Below are positions 46,693 through 60,000 of a stretch of 64,000 nucleotides of DNA, one piece after another. Source of the stretch: Branchiostoma floridae (taxonomy: Eukaryota; Chordata; Leptocardii; Amphioxiformes; Branchiostomatidae); contig NC_049984.1 in the NCBI RefSeq assembly GCF_000003815.2, positions 7,798,604-7,862,603 on the forward strand, given 5' to 3'. The position numbers were made by a program, and so were the translations under genes. Within the stretch, counting starts at the first letter, position 1. Each line of letters begins with the position of its first letter. Below the pieces are notes generated by a model, which saw only the letters and a program-made list of their open reading frames with translations, made no database searches and had not been told where the DNA came from.

Positions 46693-47398
46693 CCTTCAGT
46701 GTTCTATCTTACAGGTGAAGCTGGCCCTGTGATTCGAACCAGGTAATGGAGGTTACTACTAAGTAGTAGGCAAGAGTTATCTACCTCTCTAGAAAGAAAG
46801 CCACTAGGAGAATTTATCAAACTTTACCTTTGTTTTCCTAACTCCTTCACCGCATACCAAATATCATTATGCTGACAACAAACAAACAAACAAACACAGC
46901 AACAGACAAGTGGGGCCTAAAACATAACGTTAACGTTAAATATCATTCTTCATAACGTTAACGTTACCTAAATTTTGGGGAACGTTCTTGATGAAATCTT
47001 TTTCATGGAAGGACAAGCTCTCCACATCATTCAGTCAAAAGCTCAGTATTCCAGTCTGTACCAGTGAAGTAACTAAGCTTAATAGTTGAGCAAGGAGGAC
47101 CTTGCTTTGAGGACACCCTCCTGAAAAAAATACACTTTGCCCTGTCAATCAAAATCTGTCCCCTCTGCCATTCACCTCAAATCTAGGATCAAACCATTGT
47201 AATATGGGGAAATGAATAATGAAAGCAAAGCAACCTGAAATAAATGACAATGTAGAAGTATTACTGGAATGTTTAAGTCTTAGCAAAATAGTTTGATACT
47301 TGCCATGAAAGTTTGTGGGGAAAATATTTTTCTGTCACAATAAATGTTAATACACGAAAGTGGACTGTCCCAACGGAAGTTCAGAGGTCATTTCCAAA
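46693..47398. promoter_or_regulatory. Bidirectional promoter interval between TMEM42 and EMC8/9
   Basis: 706 bp separate the two start codons on opposite strands. Near EMC8/9 are an ETS-like AACGGAAGT (about 47373) and a YY1-like AAAATGGCGGAA overlapping its start codon. No TATA box is seen on either side. The TMEM42 side has a diverged repeat (CTGTGATTCGAACC). Confidence 0.45.
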
Positions 47399-50300
47399 AT
47401 GGCGGAAATTGAAATAAGCGTGCGTTCGTACGTGAAACTCGTACTTCACGCGGCTAAATACCCGCACTGCGCCGTCAACGGCGTGCTTCTGGCTGACAGG
47501 AAGAGATACAAGGACGACAAGATCGTGTCCATAGTGGAATGTGTGCCGCTTTTCCACCTAGCGCTGGGATTGGCGCCCATGTTGGAGGTCGCTTTGTCAC
47601 AGGTTCGTATGGTTCTTGCATATGTACGAGTGGGAGGGGGGCTTTTTTTTGGACATCTGTTCGGTGAAATGTCTGTTATTATAGGGAAACCCATTCTGCC
47701 TGGAGTTGGTGATTCACTATAAATCGCCTGGACGTAGGCCTGGCGAACCTCCGTTTCGTATTAGCCTAAACATGTCAATAATTGCCGATTCCTCGGCAGA
47801 TGGACATTAGAACAGAACAGGGCTGGGTGTTTTTCAGGTCAAAAATTCAAAATTCAGGTCAAGGTGCAGTCCAGGTCCATAGGATCAGGTCCAGGTCAAG
47901 ACATTAGCAGGTCTCTATAAGGGTTGCAAAATATCATGATCATATTGAAAAAAATTATGATATTAGTCATTATCAGTGCTCAATACTGCTGACAATTTAA
48001 AGGGCAACTTAAAATGATGCTTTGCGCCAAAATCATAGTGTTAGCCATTTTGTAATCAATGAATCAATCAATGAATCACATCACATTTACGGTTACTGTT
48101 CATAATTTTCTACCCGCCTCTCTATTCCCTTGACTTCCAGGTCGTCATTCATTTTCTAATCAGTCCAAAAGGAGGTGTACTGATTTTTTTTTCCAGTCTA
48201 TTTTTTTTCAAACCAGCCCAACAAAAAGTACTGATACAGATACCTACCCCACCTGTTGCTAAAACTGATATATAAATTTTCAGATTGACGCATACTGTGA
48301 GCAGAACAAGCTGATCATCGCTGGGTACTACCAAGCTAATGAACATGTCAAGGACTCCAGGTAAAGGGGAAGTAGATATTTATGGGAATTGCTGCATATT
48401 AGGAACATTGAACCTGAAGAAAAATTTGCCATGGCAGAGTTAACAAAAATGAACACATGGCAGTATGAACAAGAAAACAGTGTCCAGATGTTTGTGTCTC
48501 AGTGTGTGGCCTTCACCTTTGCATGTGCAACCAGATCCATGAACATGCTTATTGTTGAACTCCCTTAAAGTTCTTGCTTGTAAGGTTTCTTCTGGTATAG
48601 GGTCATGAAACAAGGATGTCAATAAGGGTCTTGAATCAACCACACGGAGATGCTATTGCTTTATCCAAGGACGTATATAATGTCCTTGCCTTATCCACCA
48701 ACACAGAATGCTGAGGATTCAGATTATAATTGCTATGACAGTATGACGTCAATGAGAAGCCAATATTTGTGTAATCAGAGAACAGAGATATTCTTAGACT
48801 TTAAACAAGTCGAGCGTCATATTTACAATGTATTCTATGTGTCCCATTTTTACAGCCCCAATGCTGTTACACACAAAATCATGGATAGAATATGCGACAA
48901 CTTCAGTGATGCATCATTATATATGGTAAGTGGTCTGACCCTTGTAACTGCTGAATACAGACTTGTTGCCTAATTATATAAGGCCTAGGAATATTATCGT
49001 TGTGTTTCCTATTCTGGTCCTGAAAAACATTAGGATTCATTGGTACATAGGAATTCTTTTCTGATTTTTTGTAGACTTCAGTAAAATGCAGTTTGCAGTT
49101 TTATGCACTGCCTGCTGTCAATATAAAGGACACTTAGGTTTGCTGGGTCAGTTTACATCTCCTTTTCTATTGGAGCAGAAATTAGGAAAACATGTTGGAA
49201 AACGATTTAATCAGAAGAGAACTGCATCTGACCCCCAAAGCTAGAGTCAGCATTTTTGTGTGTGACCAGAAACACAAGATATGTTTGCTAGGCCCATATT
49301 CCACCCACCACTGGACCACTCCACTCCAGGCAGTCATTTTATGCCATGACAGCTGTTTCTTTGATAAGTACCGGCATATAGCAGCTGTGCTTGGCTAGGT
49401 CTAGAACTCTATGACAGATGTTAGCTTGGAATCTATGCCTTTTCCATTTGTCTTGATGTTAATGTATTTATCATTAAGTTCATTTCAAAAAGTACAACCT
49501 TGTCTATATTTGGGATATAGATATATATGAAGGATGATATGCACATATAACAACTGACAACAAGTTCTGTCGACAATATGATAGAGAGAAGAAGCAATTT
49601 AAATCTTACATATAGATAATGCAAAGTGTAGTTTTTAAAAATTACATTCTAGTTATTTTACATGTAGCCCCAGTTGGGCATGACCAAGCAATTAACTTTA
49701 TTGTCAATGTGATAAATCAATTTAATGTTATATGAATACACTTCCTAGGTTGACAACAGTAAAATGACTCCTGACATGGAGGATGCTGTGTTCAGAATCT
49801 ATGCTTTTCAAGATGGCAAATTCAAGGAGAGAAATCCAGACAGGTGAGTTCATTTTCTTCATGTTTAGAAAAATAGTACATTATTAGATCATACAATGTT
49901 ACTGTCTGCATTAAGTGACTTCATACATTGTTTTGGCACCCAGTCACTTTCTTGGTCAAACTCGCTACAAGTAGCAGTCAAGAAACCTTTGTTGAAGAGA
50001 TTCATTAGTCACGTATGTTCACAGTTAATAGAATTTTTCATCAATCAGTGACTGTTATTAAAGGTAAGCACACGTACCTCCAAATTTTTGATGGCTGGCT
50101 AGGTCACTTCGTGAGCACTAGGTCACTCCGTGAGCAAGATGGACTGGACAGCCATCGAAAATTTTGAGGTACGGGTGCTTACCTTTAATAACAGTCACTG
50201 ATTGATGAAAAATTCTATTAACCAACAAACCTTGTCTTAAGATAAAAATGTTGACATTTTAGTTTGTTTTTTTTCCTGCTAAAATATACATTACAGCATA

Positions 50301-50798
50301 ACATTAGAAGAGCAGTGTCTATCGGCTGCATCTGGACTCCTGAACCAGAAAGTTTTTAGGAACCTGGTGGACTTCGACAACCACCTTGATGACATCACAC
50401 AAGACTGGCTCAACAACCACCTCAACGAGGTTATAGGTAGGGTTGGTTTGCATGTTTGTTTGTGGTTGTTTTATTTCTGGACACATCTATTTTTACTCGG
50501 TAGTAGTAGATCAGTATTTTCCAGTAGTAGTATTTAGTTTAAGTTTGAATATTTTTTGGGGCCTTCGAACAACTCTTTCACTTTGTAGTTGTACACCTTT
50601 ATACGCCACATGTTAATTAATTTTGCATACATTCCTTTGTGTTAAACAATCTTTGTTTGTCATAACTTTCGTTATTGTGCAGATTGATATCTTCGAGTTG
50701 ATTTTTATTTTCCAAATTCGAAATGTATATTTTTTTTTACATTCTAAGTGGCCAATGGTTTGTGACCTTTTTATTTTTCAGAAATCCATAGCTGGTAG
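47399..50798 (+). CDS. EMC8: ER membrane protein complex subunit 8/9
   Basis: Exons: 47399-47602, 48284-48360, 48856-48925, 49749-49843, 50297-50436, 50782-50798 (stop TAG); 200 aa against about 210 in vertebrates. The start ATGGCGGAAATTG is the first that gives the conserved N-terminus; an in-frame upstream ATG lies at 47360. Family motifs are KLVLHAAKYPHCAVNGVLLA, VPLFHLALGLAPMLEVAL, IAGYYQANEHVKDSSP and VDFDNHLDDITQDWLN, all characteristic of the MPN-like EMC8/EMC9 fold. The protein is a cytosolic subunit of the EMC, which inserts tail-anchored and multipass proteins into the ER membrane. The exon 1 donor (CAG|gttcgt) is weak. The last coding exon is only 17 nt long and encodes EIHSW. A polyadenylation signal AATAAA lies at 51001. 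Confidence 0.95.
50024..50222. mobile_element. Long foldback MITE in EMC8 intron 4
   Basis: The ends GTTAATAGAATTTTTCATC and its complement are perfect. The arms run about 80 bp, including GTGACTGTTATTAAAGGTAA and, with mismatches, GTACCTCCAAATTTTTGATGG. A loop of about 40 bp contains a small direct repeat (TAGGTCACTTCGTGAGCA / TAGGTCACTCCGTGAGCA). Confidence 0.85.
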
Positions 50799-53700
50799 CT
50801 GTACCACAACAGAAGCAGACACAAGAAGTGAACACCAGAAATTTGTTTGTCTATAGTGTGTTTAATGAAAAATACACAAAGCACTATGTCAAATGTACAA
50901 ATCTTCAAAACCCAGTCTTTTTTTATGCAAACCAGCTAAACGCTGTTGGGAGAAATTATGTTTCTGGCTTTTTCTACCCATGATACTATCACTTTAAAGC
51001 AATAAATGGGGATATACTAGTTCAGTCAAGAAGACTTCTTTGATAGCTGGTGAACTACTCTTTTGCTTGACTTAAGCCTATCACGCCATCTTCTCCCACT
51101 GCCACAGCTTGATGTAACCATCTTGATTATCCTGCTTTTTGACTCAAACAGTGGTTGGCCAGTTTGCATAAAAAGACTGTGTTTTCCATAAGATCCGTAT
51201 GTTTTGCTTATTTTTCATAAGATTTGAACTGAACTGAAACTCATAAGATTTTCAATGAGATTAAAGCTGTTCAGTACCACACTCTGATGGAAACATGTTG
51301 GTATAAAAACCACCACAGTCGTGTTACACTTTTATACAGAACTTCTGCTACTCAAATACATACTTCTCAAATGAAATGGTGCAACTGTTATTTAATAGTA
51401 ACCATTCACATTTGTCGTAGGTGATGGTTTGAAGTAGGATTGAACCAACCACAGAAATGGATCTAAGACAGCCTTTGTATGACACAAGTATGGCTATCCT
51501 AAGAGTGCAATTAGTTTCCAATTGTACGACGATTATACAACGCATGTGACCATAGGCCAATGACTATAAAAATGATATAAGTATTAATATGTTCTAGTAT
51601 CAACTAGCAATCCATTAGTTTGTGACAGGTTATGGTTGTAGAAAAAAATGTTAATATTAAAGAAGGCTTTTTCTACCTATATGATGAAGTAGCATGTAAA
51701 CTGAATAAATGCAGATGATCCAATGGAAGTTAATTAACTTGCAAACTTTTATACCCTTATTTCTGTACACAAAGTGAAGCACTAAACAACAAGCTTTTGA
51801 TCAGTCCTTTGGGACATTTCAACTTGAAAAGAATTAGAGGACTGGTCAAAAGCATGTTGGTGAGAGCTTTGCTTAGTGTGTGAAAATAGCCTATAAAATC
51901 TTTACAAAAGGGATGCAGATTCATAATGTGTATGGCATGTTTAAAAACGTTGTAATGATCAGTTATTTTGTTAGATGATTTGCTAACAAAATGAGATTAT
52001 GTTTTGATGGTATGATATAGCAATGTTGAATGTCCTAAATATATGTCGTATTTGAGTATGTATCATATTTATTGGCAATTATTTCTCTTCTATACATTGT
52101 ATATTCGATTCTTTACTGTTGACTGGGAAAAAGGAGAGACAAAGGGATGGGTAGAGACACAAGATTTTTCACCTCCTCGGTCTAGGAAAAGATATTGTTT
52201 CTTGATTACCTAACCTACAAGTAAGCATGAAAAGAAAAACAGATTTTAGCTTTTTTTTTCAACCACTGGCAAGGAACATCAAATTTTTGAGTGATGAAAT
52301 TCATACAAGACTGTATTTTACACGCTTAAACAGGTTTTAAAAACCTTTGAACAGTTACCACATCTTTTGTAGACTGGGTTCTATTCATCCTCATCTTTCC
52401 TAAAGCCATATCCTGCAAGGCTTTCCCCCCTTCTTTCACATCTTCAGGGTCTAGACTCTAATACAAAAATATGGTATTTAGAATGAAAATGAAAATTTTG
52501 TTTACATTTGTATGTGAGTGACACTTGAATTGCCGAATCATCTATCTGCTGTGTACAGACTGAAACGAAATTGTTGATATTAAACGGCACTGATGTGTAT
52601 GGCCCATGATGTTTTATTTCCTTATTTCGTTGGCTGATACATACAAAACAGCCAAGGTTGGCTTACTATTGTTATTGCATTAGCTATGGCTAACGGGGGC
52701 CATTCGAGAATAACATCTCGGGTCTGTATCCACGGCAGACAATTGAATACAAACACATTCAAAGTATTTCCCAAAAAGTGGTTTAATCAAAATTAGATCT
52801 GTTCACGTACAAAGAATTTCTGTTCTTAGTTTCCATCCAGTTGTTCTTAAGGCTCAGAGGTAATATTCTACAGAGAACACTATAGACTTATTACAATATA
52901 CATTGTATAAAAGAAACATGCGCTTTCATTTCTGTAAAAACACATGTCACATCCACAGTTTTAAGCCATTTTCTCTTGTGTTCTTGGATAGATAATTATG
53001 ATAGATATACGGTAAGATATCTATCATTTGATAAGATCTAAGCTGAATCTAATATTACTAGGATTTCCTTCACTCGTCATAGAATACTAGTTCTTACACA
53101 GTTTCTTTCTATTCATGGAAGAAGTAAATCTTAAAAAATGACAAGTGGATATCTCTCGCCAAAGCTTCGAATAGTCGATCCTGTTCTTAGTACCCATTCT
53201 CACATTTAAATAGATTCATCTTATTCCATGCATTCAAAGAGTGAGGACATATTTTATTGTCCTTAACAATATAATATTTTTTGTTGTTGCCAGGCAGCTT
53301 GCGTCAAACAATTACAGTTTCACACCATGAAAGTCTTTACCAGGCTGTGAACCTGTTAATTTAACAATAATTAATTTTACGCCTTTCATAAATTTCTTAG
53401 TAAGGCAGTGATATTATCCTTTTGGATCATACAGTCCATAACAAGCTTATCAATTGTATCAATCGCATTGCTATGTACACACTCCATTGAGAAAATATTG
53501 CATCCATCAATTGAAATCAATATAAAATATGTGATGAGCTTATCATTTGATGAGCTTAACAATTACCTTTGTGACAATGACCCAAAATATATACATAATA
53601 TATTCAACGATGACATTTGTAAATCTGTTCTGAAAAGAGTTACATGTATTTGTGAATCTGGCCTGCAATGTTCACATTCTTGATTAAAATACAGCCACAT

Positions 53701-54043
53701 ATACATGATTTCATGAATGACACCTACATCCTAAAAAGACCCTGTTCCTCCTTTTAAAAGATTGGTATGTGCTCCGAAACATCATGTATATCTCGTAGTT
53801 ACAGGTTTTTGGAAATCGAGAAGTTGTTATGAGTCATCATCAAATGTGACCCCTTCCTAAAACTACTCACAAATGGAGGAATACATGTATATTGAATTTC
53901 ATGATTATTGGAAATGAGCACATGTCATTGTGACACAGGATAAAGTTTTACCCTCAAATATCAGTCCAGAGGAAGAGTGTCACTCACATCATTAAATCTA
54001 TGTGGCCTGAAAGCAAGAAGTTGTTAGAGACATCTTGCAGTGT
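50799..54043. other. Converging 3' flanks of EMC8 and the PX/coiled-coil gene
   Basis: AT-rich sequence with an AATAAA at 51001 (plus strand) and an AATAAA on the minus strand at 53258-53253. No exon, RNA gene or element is recognised. Confidence 0.55.
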
Positions 54044-57000
54044 CTACTGCCTGGTCAGAGGCTGTGCGATTGAGGCCAGCTCCCGAGCCACCCACCCCGG
54101 CCAGTGTTCCACACTCGTGCCCGTGCTCCGGATTCTCTCGTACAGCGTCTGGACGGAAATAAAAAAACAAACTAATTATAAAAACTCTTTGACAAAGCAA
54201 AAGGCAATATTAAATTTTGAATAGAGTCAATAATAAGACATTTGAACTTACTTAATTCATTAGCAGGATAAGCTAGGACTGGGAAATCTAACATTTTCTC
54301 TCTGATCTAAATTTGCTGTCTACAAAACATTTTCTATTACAACAGACATGCGAGAACATGTAGGAAAACAATTCAAAAACGTTTTCATCCCTTTTTTATC
54401 ACTCAGATGTAACAAAAATAAATCTTATGACCCATGCCAACGGTCACAGAAAATATTTGAGTAGGTAGGTTTTTGCTAGGGTCGATCAGGTAAATGGCCT
54501 TAGTGGATATATTGGATGTGTTTGTTAACGTATAAAGGAGTCTCAGATAGCTGGTAGTTTTTGCTGGTCAATGTGTGTCAGTTATGAGTTTTTATAACCT
54601 GTGGTTTGAGTTAGTTTAAGTGTGTAAGTTAGTGATAACTTACCTGTGGTTTAAGCTGGTTAATGTGTGTTATTTAATGATAACTAACCTGTGGTTTAAG
54701 CTGGTTGATGTGTGTTAGTTAATGATAACTAACCTGAGGTTTGAGCTGGTTAATGTGTGTTATTTAGTGATAACTAACCTGAGGTTTGATCTGGTTTATG
54801 TGTGTTAGTTATTGATAACTAACCTGTGGTTTGAGCTGGTTTATGTGCATTGTCCTGTAACCTTGTGCAGACATGTTCAGCTTCACACCAATCACCAGGG
54901 AGTAGAAGTACCTCTGCAAAAGCAATAAAAACAAACTCAATTCCATATATCTTTCCTAATGAAATATAGAACCTCTAGACACAACTTTAGATGGAGTATC
55001 AACCTGACATTTTTTCACTTGTAAACTTTAGATTTGTATTGGCTGACAATAAATCTAGTTAGACAAAAAAACAATGTACTTTCACAGAGGCTACCCCATG
55101 CACCACGTGTGAAGTCAGCACATCATGCTCTATGGAATGTATTGTACATGTACTGTGTTGAACCCAGAAAGACTTAGTTCATCATATCCAAAGTCCAAAA
55201 TCATATCCAGTTGCTACAGTAATTGCTATTTGACATTTCTTATTATACCTGGAGGTCTAACCTTCATCGATGTAGCTTAGTTCATCATGCTACTAAACCC
55301 AGGTTATGGAATGAGGGAATGAATTATGACAGCACATCGTTCTCAATGAAATATATTGTACAGTACTGTTTTGAATGCACAAAGTCAGCTACTAACCCAT
55401 GTTTTGAGTGTAGGAATGAAATACATGTACTACCAAACCCAAGTTTTGAATGAGGGAATGAAAGAAAAAAAATTAAAGGTAAGCACCCACCTCCTCTGCA
55501 CAGTTGCAGTAGTACTGCAGGTCATTATCCTACTTAAACCCTAGGTTTTGGAATGAGGGAGTGAAAGACAAAAAAATGAAAGGAAAGCACCCACCTCCTC
55601 TGCACTGTTGCAGTAGTGCTGCAGGTCGGTGACCTGTCTCTGCAGCTCGTGCATGTGAGCATCTCTCCCCTGGACGTCCTCCGTGTACCGCAGCCGCAGG
55701 TGGCTCAGGTTCGCCTTCAGCTGCTCAACCTCTGTGTTCCTGGCCTGGTGGTACAGGTGGGGAGAGAGGCAACAAGTGTGAACCTGAATATAATAGTTAG
55801 AATAGGTGGGGAGAAAGGCAGTAAGAATGTACTAAGACACAGTATGCCAAAAAGCAGTTACTCAAGCAACTGGATATGATATTAGAAACGGTATTGGACA
55901 CAGTGTCACTGATGGAAGATAGTGGATGCTAAAAATCACATCCAATTGCTTGAGTAACTCTTTTTTAGCATATCTTATTACCTGGGTGTCTAACCTTAAT
56001 TGACAATACACAGTTAGGGAGGGGTTAGCAAATGTGAACCAGTACACAATATATTAGACGAGGTGGTTAAGAAAAGTTAACCTAAGGAAACAGCAGTCAG
56101 AGCATTTGAGGCCACAAATGTGAACTAGAGTTCCACGACCCCATACCTTCGCCAAATGATTCTACCCTTTACAACTGCTGTATTAATTCTGTCATTAATT
56201 ATACAAATAAGGTACTCATTTGCATAAATTATATCAGTTGATCATCTCCTTCAGCAAACAACAGGCGTATACAATCTATGTTTAAGAAATAAGGCTTAAT
56301 CGCATTTTCTGATAATTTATGCAAATGAGGACCTCATTTACATAATTTATGTTCAATGATGTTCACCTGTACATAACTTCCAAATGCTACAAGTATGAAG
56401 TTCCTGTCAGTAACCACAATGACATTATAGCATTCTCTCATTAATTATGCAAATTAGGTCTTTATTTTGCATAATATATGTCTATAAATATCTTTCTTTT
56501 TCTCATTTACAAATGTCACATGTTGTAATGGTCTTATAATTGAACTGGCCGTGTTTAATGATGTTCACCTGTACATAACTTCCAAATGCTACAAGTATGA
56601 AGTTCCTGTCAGTAACCACAATGACATTATAGCATTCTCTCATTAATTATGCAAATTAGGTCTTTATTTTGCATAATATATGTCTATAAATATCTTTCTT
56701 TTTCTCATTTACAAATGTCACATGTTGTAATGGTCTTATAATTGAACTGGCCGTGTTTAGACGATTTCCTAATTAATTATGCAAATTAGATTTCAATTTG
56801 CATAATTAATATGGAACTATATGAAGCATCACTTCAGCTGTCTACATACCAAAGATTATGACAATCCATCAATCCCTTCTTGAGATATTCCCTTTCACAG
56901 TCTGACACTAAACCTGCCCTGCAGTTCCAAAACAAGCCGCTAGGGTGCCCAAATCTATACCACATACTTTCGGTCCCACGAGCTATCTACCACTTAAAAA

Positions 57001-60000
57001 TCATGACTACAGCATGTCCAGAACTTGAGATATCAAACCAGGAAGTACCGCTGCAGTACCGTAAGAAGTCCCTAGGGGGCCCAAAATCTAATCATTTTCA
57101 GGTGTCATCAAGATCTACCCACATACCAAATATCAATACAATCCATCCAGGCGTTCTCCAGTTATACCGGTGTTCTACACACATACATACATACATACAA
57201 ACACACGCTACCCAAAATATAACCTTCTTGGCGAAGGTAATAAGGACACATTATTTAGAACAGGAGGAGAGGGGGCTCACAAATATTTTGAATGGTGAAA
57301 GTTATAGGAGAAATACGCCATGTTTTTCATGATAGTTAATGCATGAGTATACATACCCTTAACTGGTGTTCTGTTCTGCTCAAATCTGCTTTCAGATCTT
57401 CAACTTCTTTCTGGTAGGACTAATCACATGGAAAGAATAGTTATTGAGATTTTCATATTGAAGCAGCCGTAAAGGCCAATTCCCCAATCTTTGCTTACAT
57501 TGAGTATTAAAGTTAGCATTGCTTGAGTCACAGCTTCCCTCAACTTTATTTTAAATTTGTACATTCTAAAAGAAACAGTGCTCCTTCACAACTACACTTT
57601 AAAGAAATAATGAAACATGTCTCACCTCCATAGCATCACGATGCATCTTCAGCATCTGCTGCTTGCCATCACCCAAACTCTAGAACAAGACAGTACATCA
57701 TAAAGTTAGACACCCACATTCAAATGCAACAAACAGCTGTTACAGTAATACCTTATGCTCAAAATAGCCCCTTCCAAATCTGACAGTCCTTGAGTCATAA
57801 AATTATGAAGATTTATCTTTGTGTGTGTTGTAATAGTTGCAAAGAAATTTTAACCTGTAAATCCCAAATACTAGACTTATTTTTGATGATGTATAGAATT
57901 GAACCAAATGTTTAGCACTGCTANNNNNNNNNNNNNNNNNNNNNNNNNNNNNNNNNNNNNNNNNNNNNNNNNNNNNNNNNNNNNNNNNNNNNNNNNNNNN
58001 NNNNNNNNNNNNNNNNNNNNNNNNNNNNNNNNNNNNNNNNNNNNNNNNNNNNNNNNNNNNNNNNNNNNNNNNNNNNNNNNNNNNNNNNNNNNNNNNNNNN
58101 NNNNNNNNNNNNNNNNNNNNNNNNNNNNNNNNNNNNNNNNNNNNNNNNNNNNNNNNNNNNNNNNNNNNNNNNNNNNNNNNNNNNNNNNNNNNNNNNNNNN
58201 NNNNNNNNNNNNNNNNNNNNNNNNNNNNNNNNNNNNNNNNNNNNNNNNNNNNNNNNNNNNNNNNNNNNNNNNNNNNNNNNNNNNNNNNNNNNNNNNNNNN
58301 NNNNNNNNNNNNNNNNNNNNNNNNNNNNNNNNNNNNNNNNNNNNNNNNNNNNNNNNNNNNNNNNNNNNNNNNNNNNNNNNNNNNNNNNNNNNNNNNNNNN
58401 NNNNNNNNNNNNNNNNNNNNNNNNNNNNNNNNNNNNNNNNNNNNNNNNNNNNNNNNNNNNNNNNNNNNNNNNNNNNNNNNNNNNNNNNNNNNNNNNNNNN
58501 NNNNNNNNNNNNNNNNNNNNNNNNNNNNNNNNNNNNNNNNNNNNNNNNNNNNNNNNNNNNNNNNNNNNNNNNNNNNNNNNNNNNNNNNNNNNNNNNNNNN
58601 NNNNNNNNNNNNNNNNNNNNNNNNNNNNNNNNNNNNNNNNNNNNNNNNNNNNNNNNNNNNNNNNNNNNNNNNNNNNNNNNNNNNNNNNNNNNNNNNNNNN
58701 NNNNNNNNNNNNNNNNNNNNNNNNNNNNNNNNNNNNNNNCATCTGTACAGTAACAAACAGTCAACATTTCACTGGATTCTTCCCATCTGAAACATCTGTA
58801 TCAGCTATAGTTGTGATCCTTGAAGACAGTTACATAAATGTATAACATTAGGATGTGTACTTAAACATAACATCAGGTACAGGTCCTTAGCCTGAGTGCC
58901 ATCCTCGTAGTAACTGCTGGCTCAATCTTACTAACCAAAGAGTCTAGTCCTGCTGACATTTGTAATGTTCGTAATGAGTTAGTCAAGCCATGTGTGGTGG
59001 GCAGGGCAGGGCTTCATTTGATTGGATGACCTAATAGACCAATAGCCCAATGACCCCCCTTTCTCATGTGCCATTATTATCATTGAGGTTAGCAAGCAAA
59101 GATTGAGCCTGCGGCCACACTACGGAGAATGGTACCCAGGTTAAGAGGTAATGGTACAGACCTGCACCAAAATTGTTTCGACAAGATGACAAAATGTCAT
59201 CGCTCCTCACCTGTTGTTTCAGCTTGGTATCTCTACGTTGTGTCTCCAGTTCCTGAGCTGCGGCTGCAGCAGCCCTCTCGGCCTCGATCTCGTGCCGCAG
59301 CTGCTGCAGCTCCTCTGACACCTGCTGCCCCCTCTCCTGGGCCTGGGACAGCTGCTGCTGCAGACCCTAGCATTGGAAACAATGGTTGCTGTAATTCCAA
59401 GGTTACTCATTGGAAACAATTCTTGCTGTATAAGTTTAGTAGAAAGAACAAACTGTTCCATGCCATATTTTTAAGGAAATTGATACAAAAATGTAGTGTT
59501 GTACACTGACTGACAGCTGAGTCAAAGAATGACCAGAAGTACAGTGTGAATTTTAATCCATATACAAAATTTAACAATTTGCGGGGACTAAAAAATTACG
59601 CTAGGGTCACATTTCCAATCCAGGGCCTATCAGAACATACCCAAAATAATCAAACAGCATAACTTATGCATAACATGAACTTTCATTTTTTTCATTTTTG
59701 TACATAGACGACCAGGCCTTGGGTAGGAAATGTGACCCTAGAGTATGAGGTACAGTAAGAGGGGCAAGGAAGTAGTTGCGCTATGTTCTGGTACTGTATA
59801 GATGTATACAGTTTGATGAGATTGTGGTGAAAGGTGACCATAAAAACAGCAAACACAAAACCACTGCAAATATTCCATGATCCATAATTTGGTCCTCACT
59901 TACCCTGATCTGCTCATCCACTCCCCTCTGCTGCTGCTGTTGCCATGACGACACTTGGACCGTGCTGTCCCCCTGCACCCTGACGTGAGCCAGTTCTGCC

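Noticed and set aside
53408-53683. 91-codon plus-strand frame
   Set aside because: AT-rich 3' flank with no recognisable domain or splice context.
54597-54866. Regular direct repeats resembling a CRISPR array
   Set aside because: Units abut with no unique spacers, the genome is eukaryotic, and the units copy an exon border.
57803-58767. Four long open frames across 57.8-58.8 kb
   Set aside because: They consist of the N gap translated as unknown residues.
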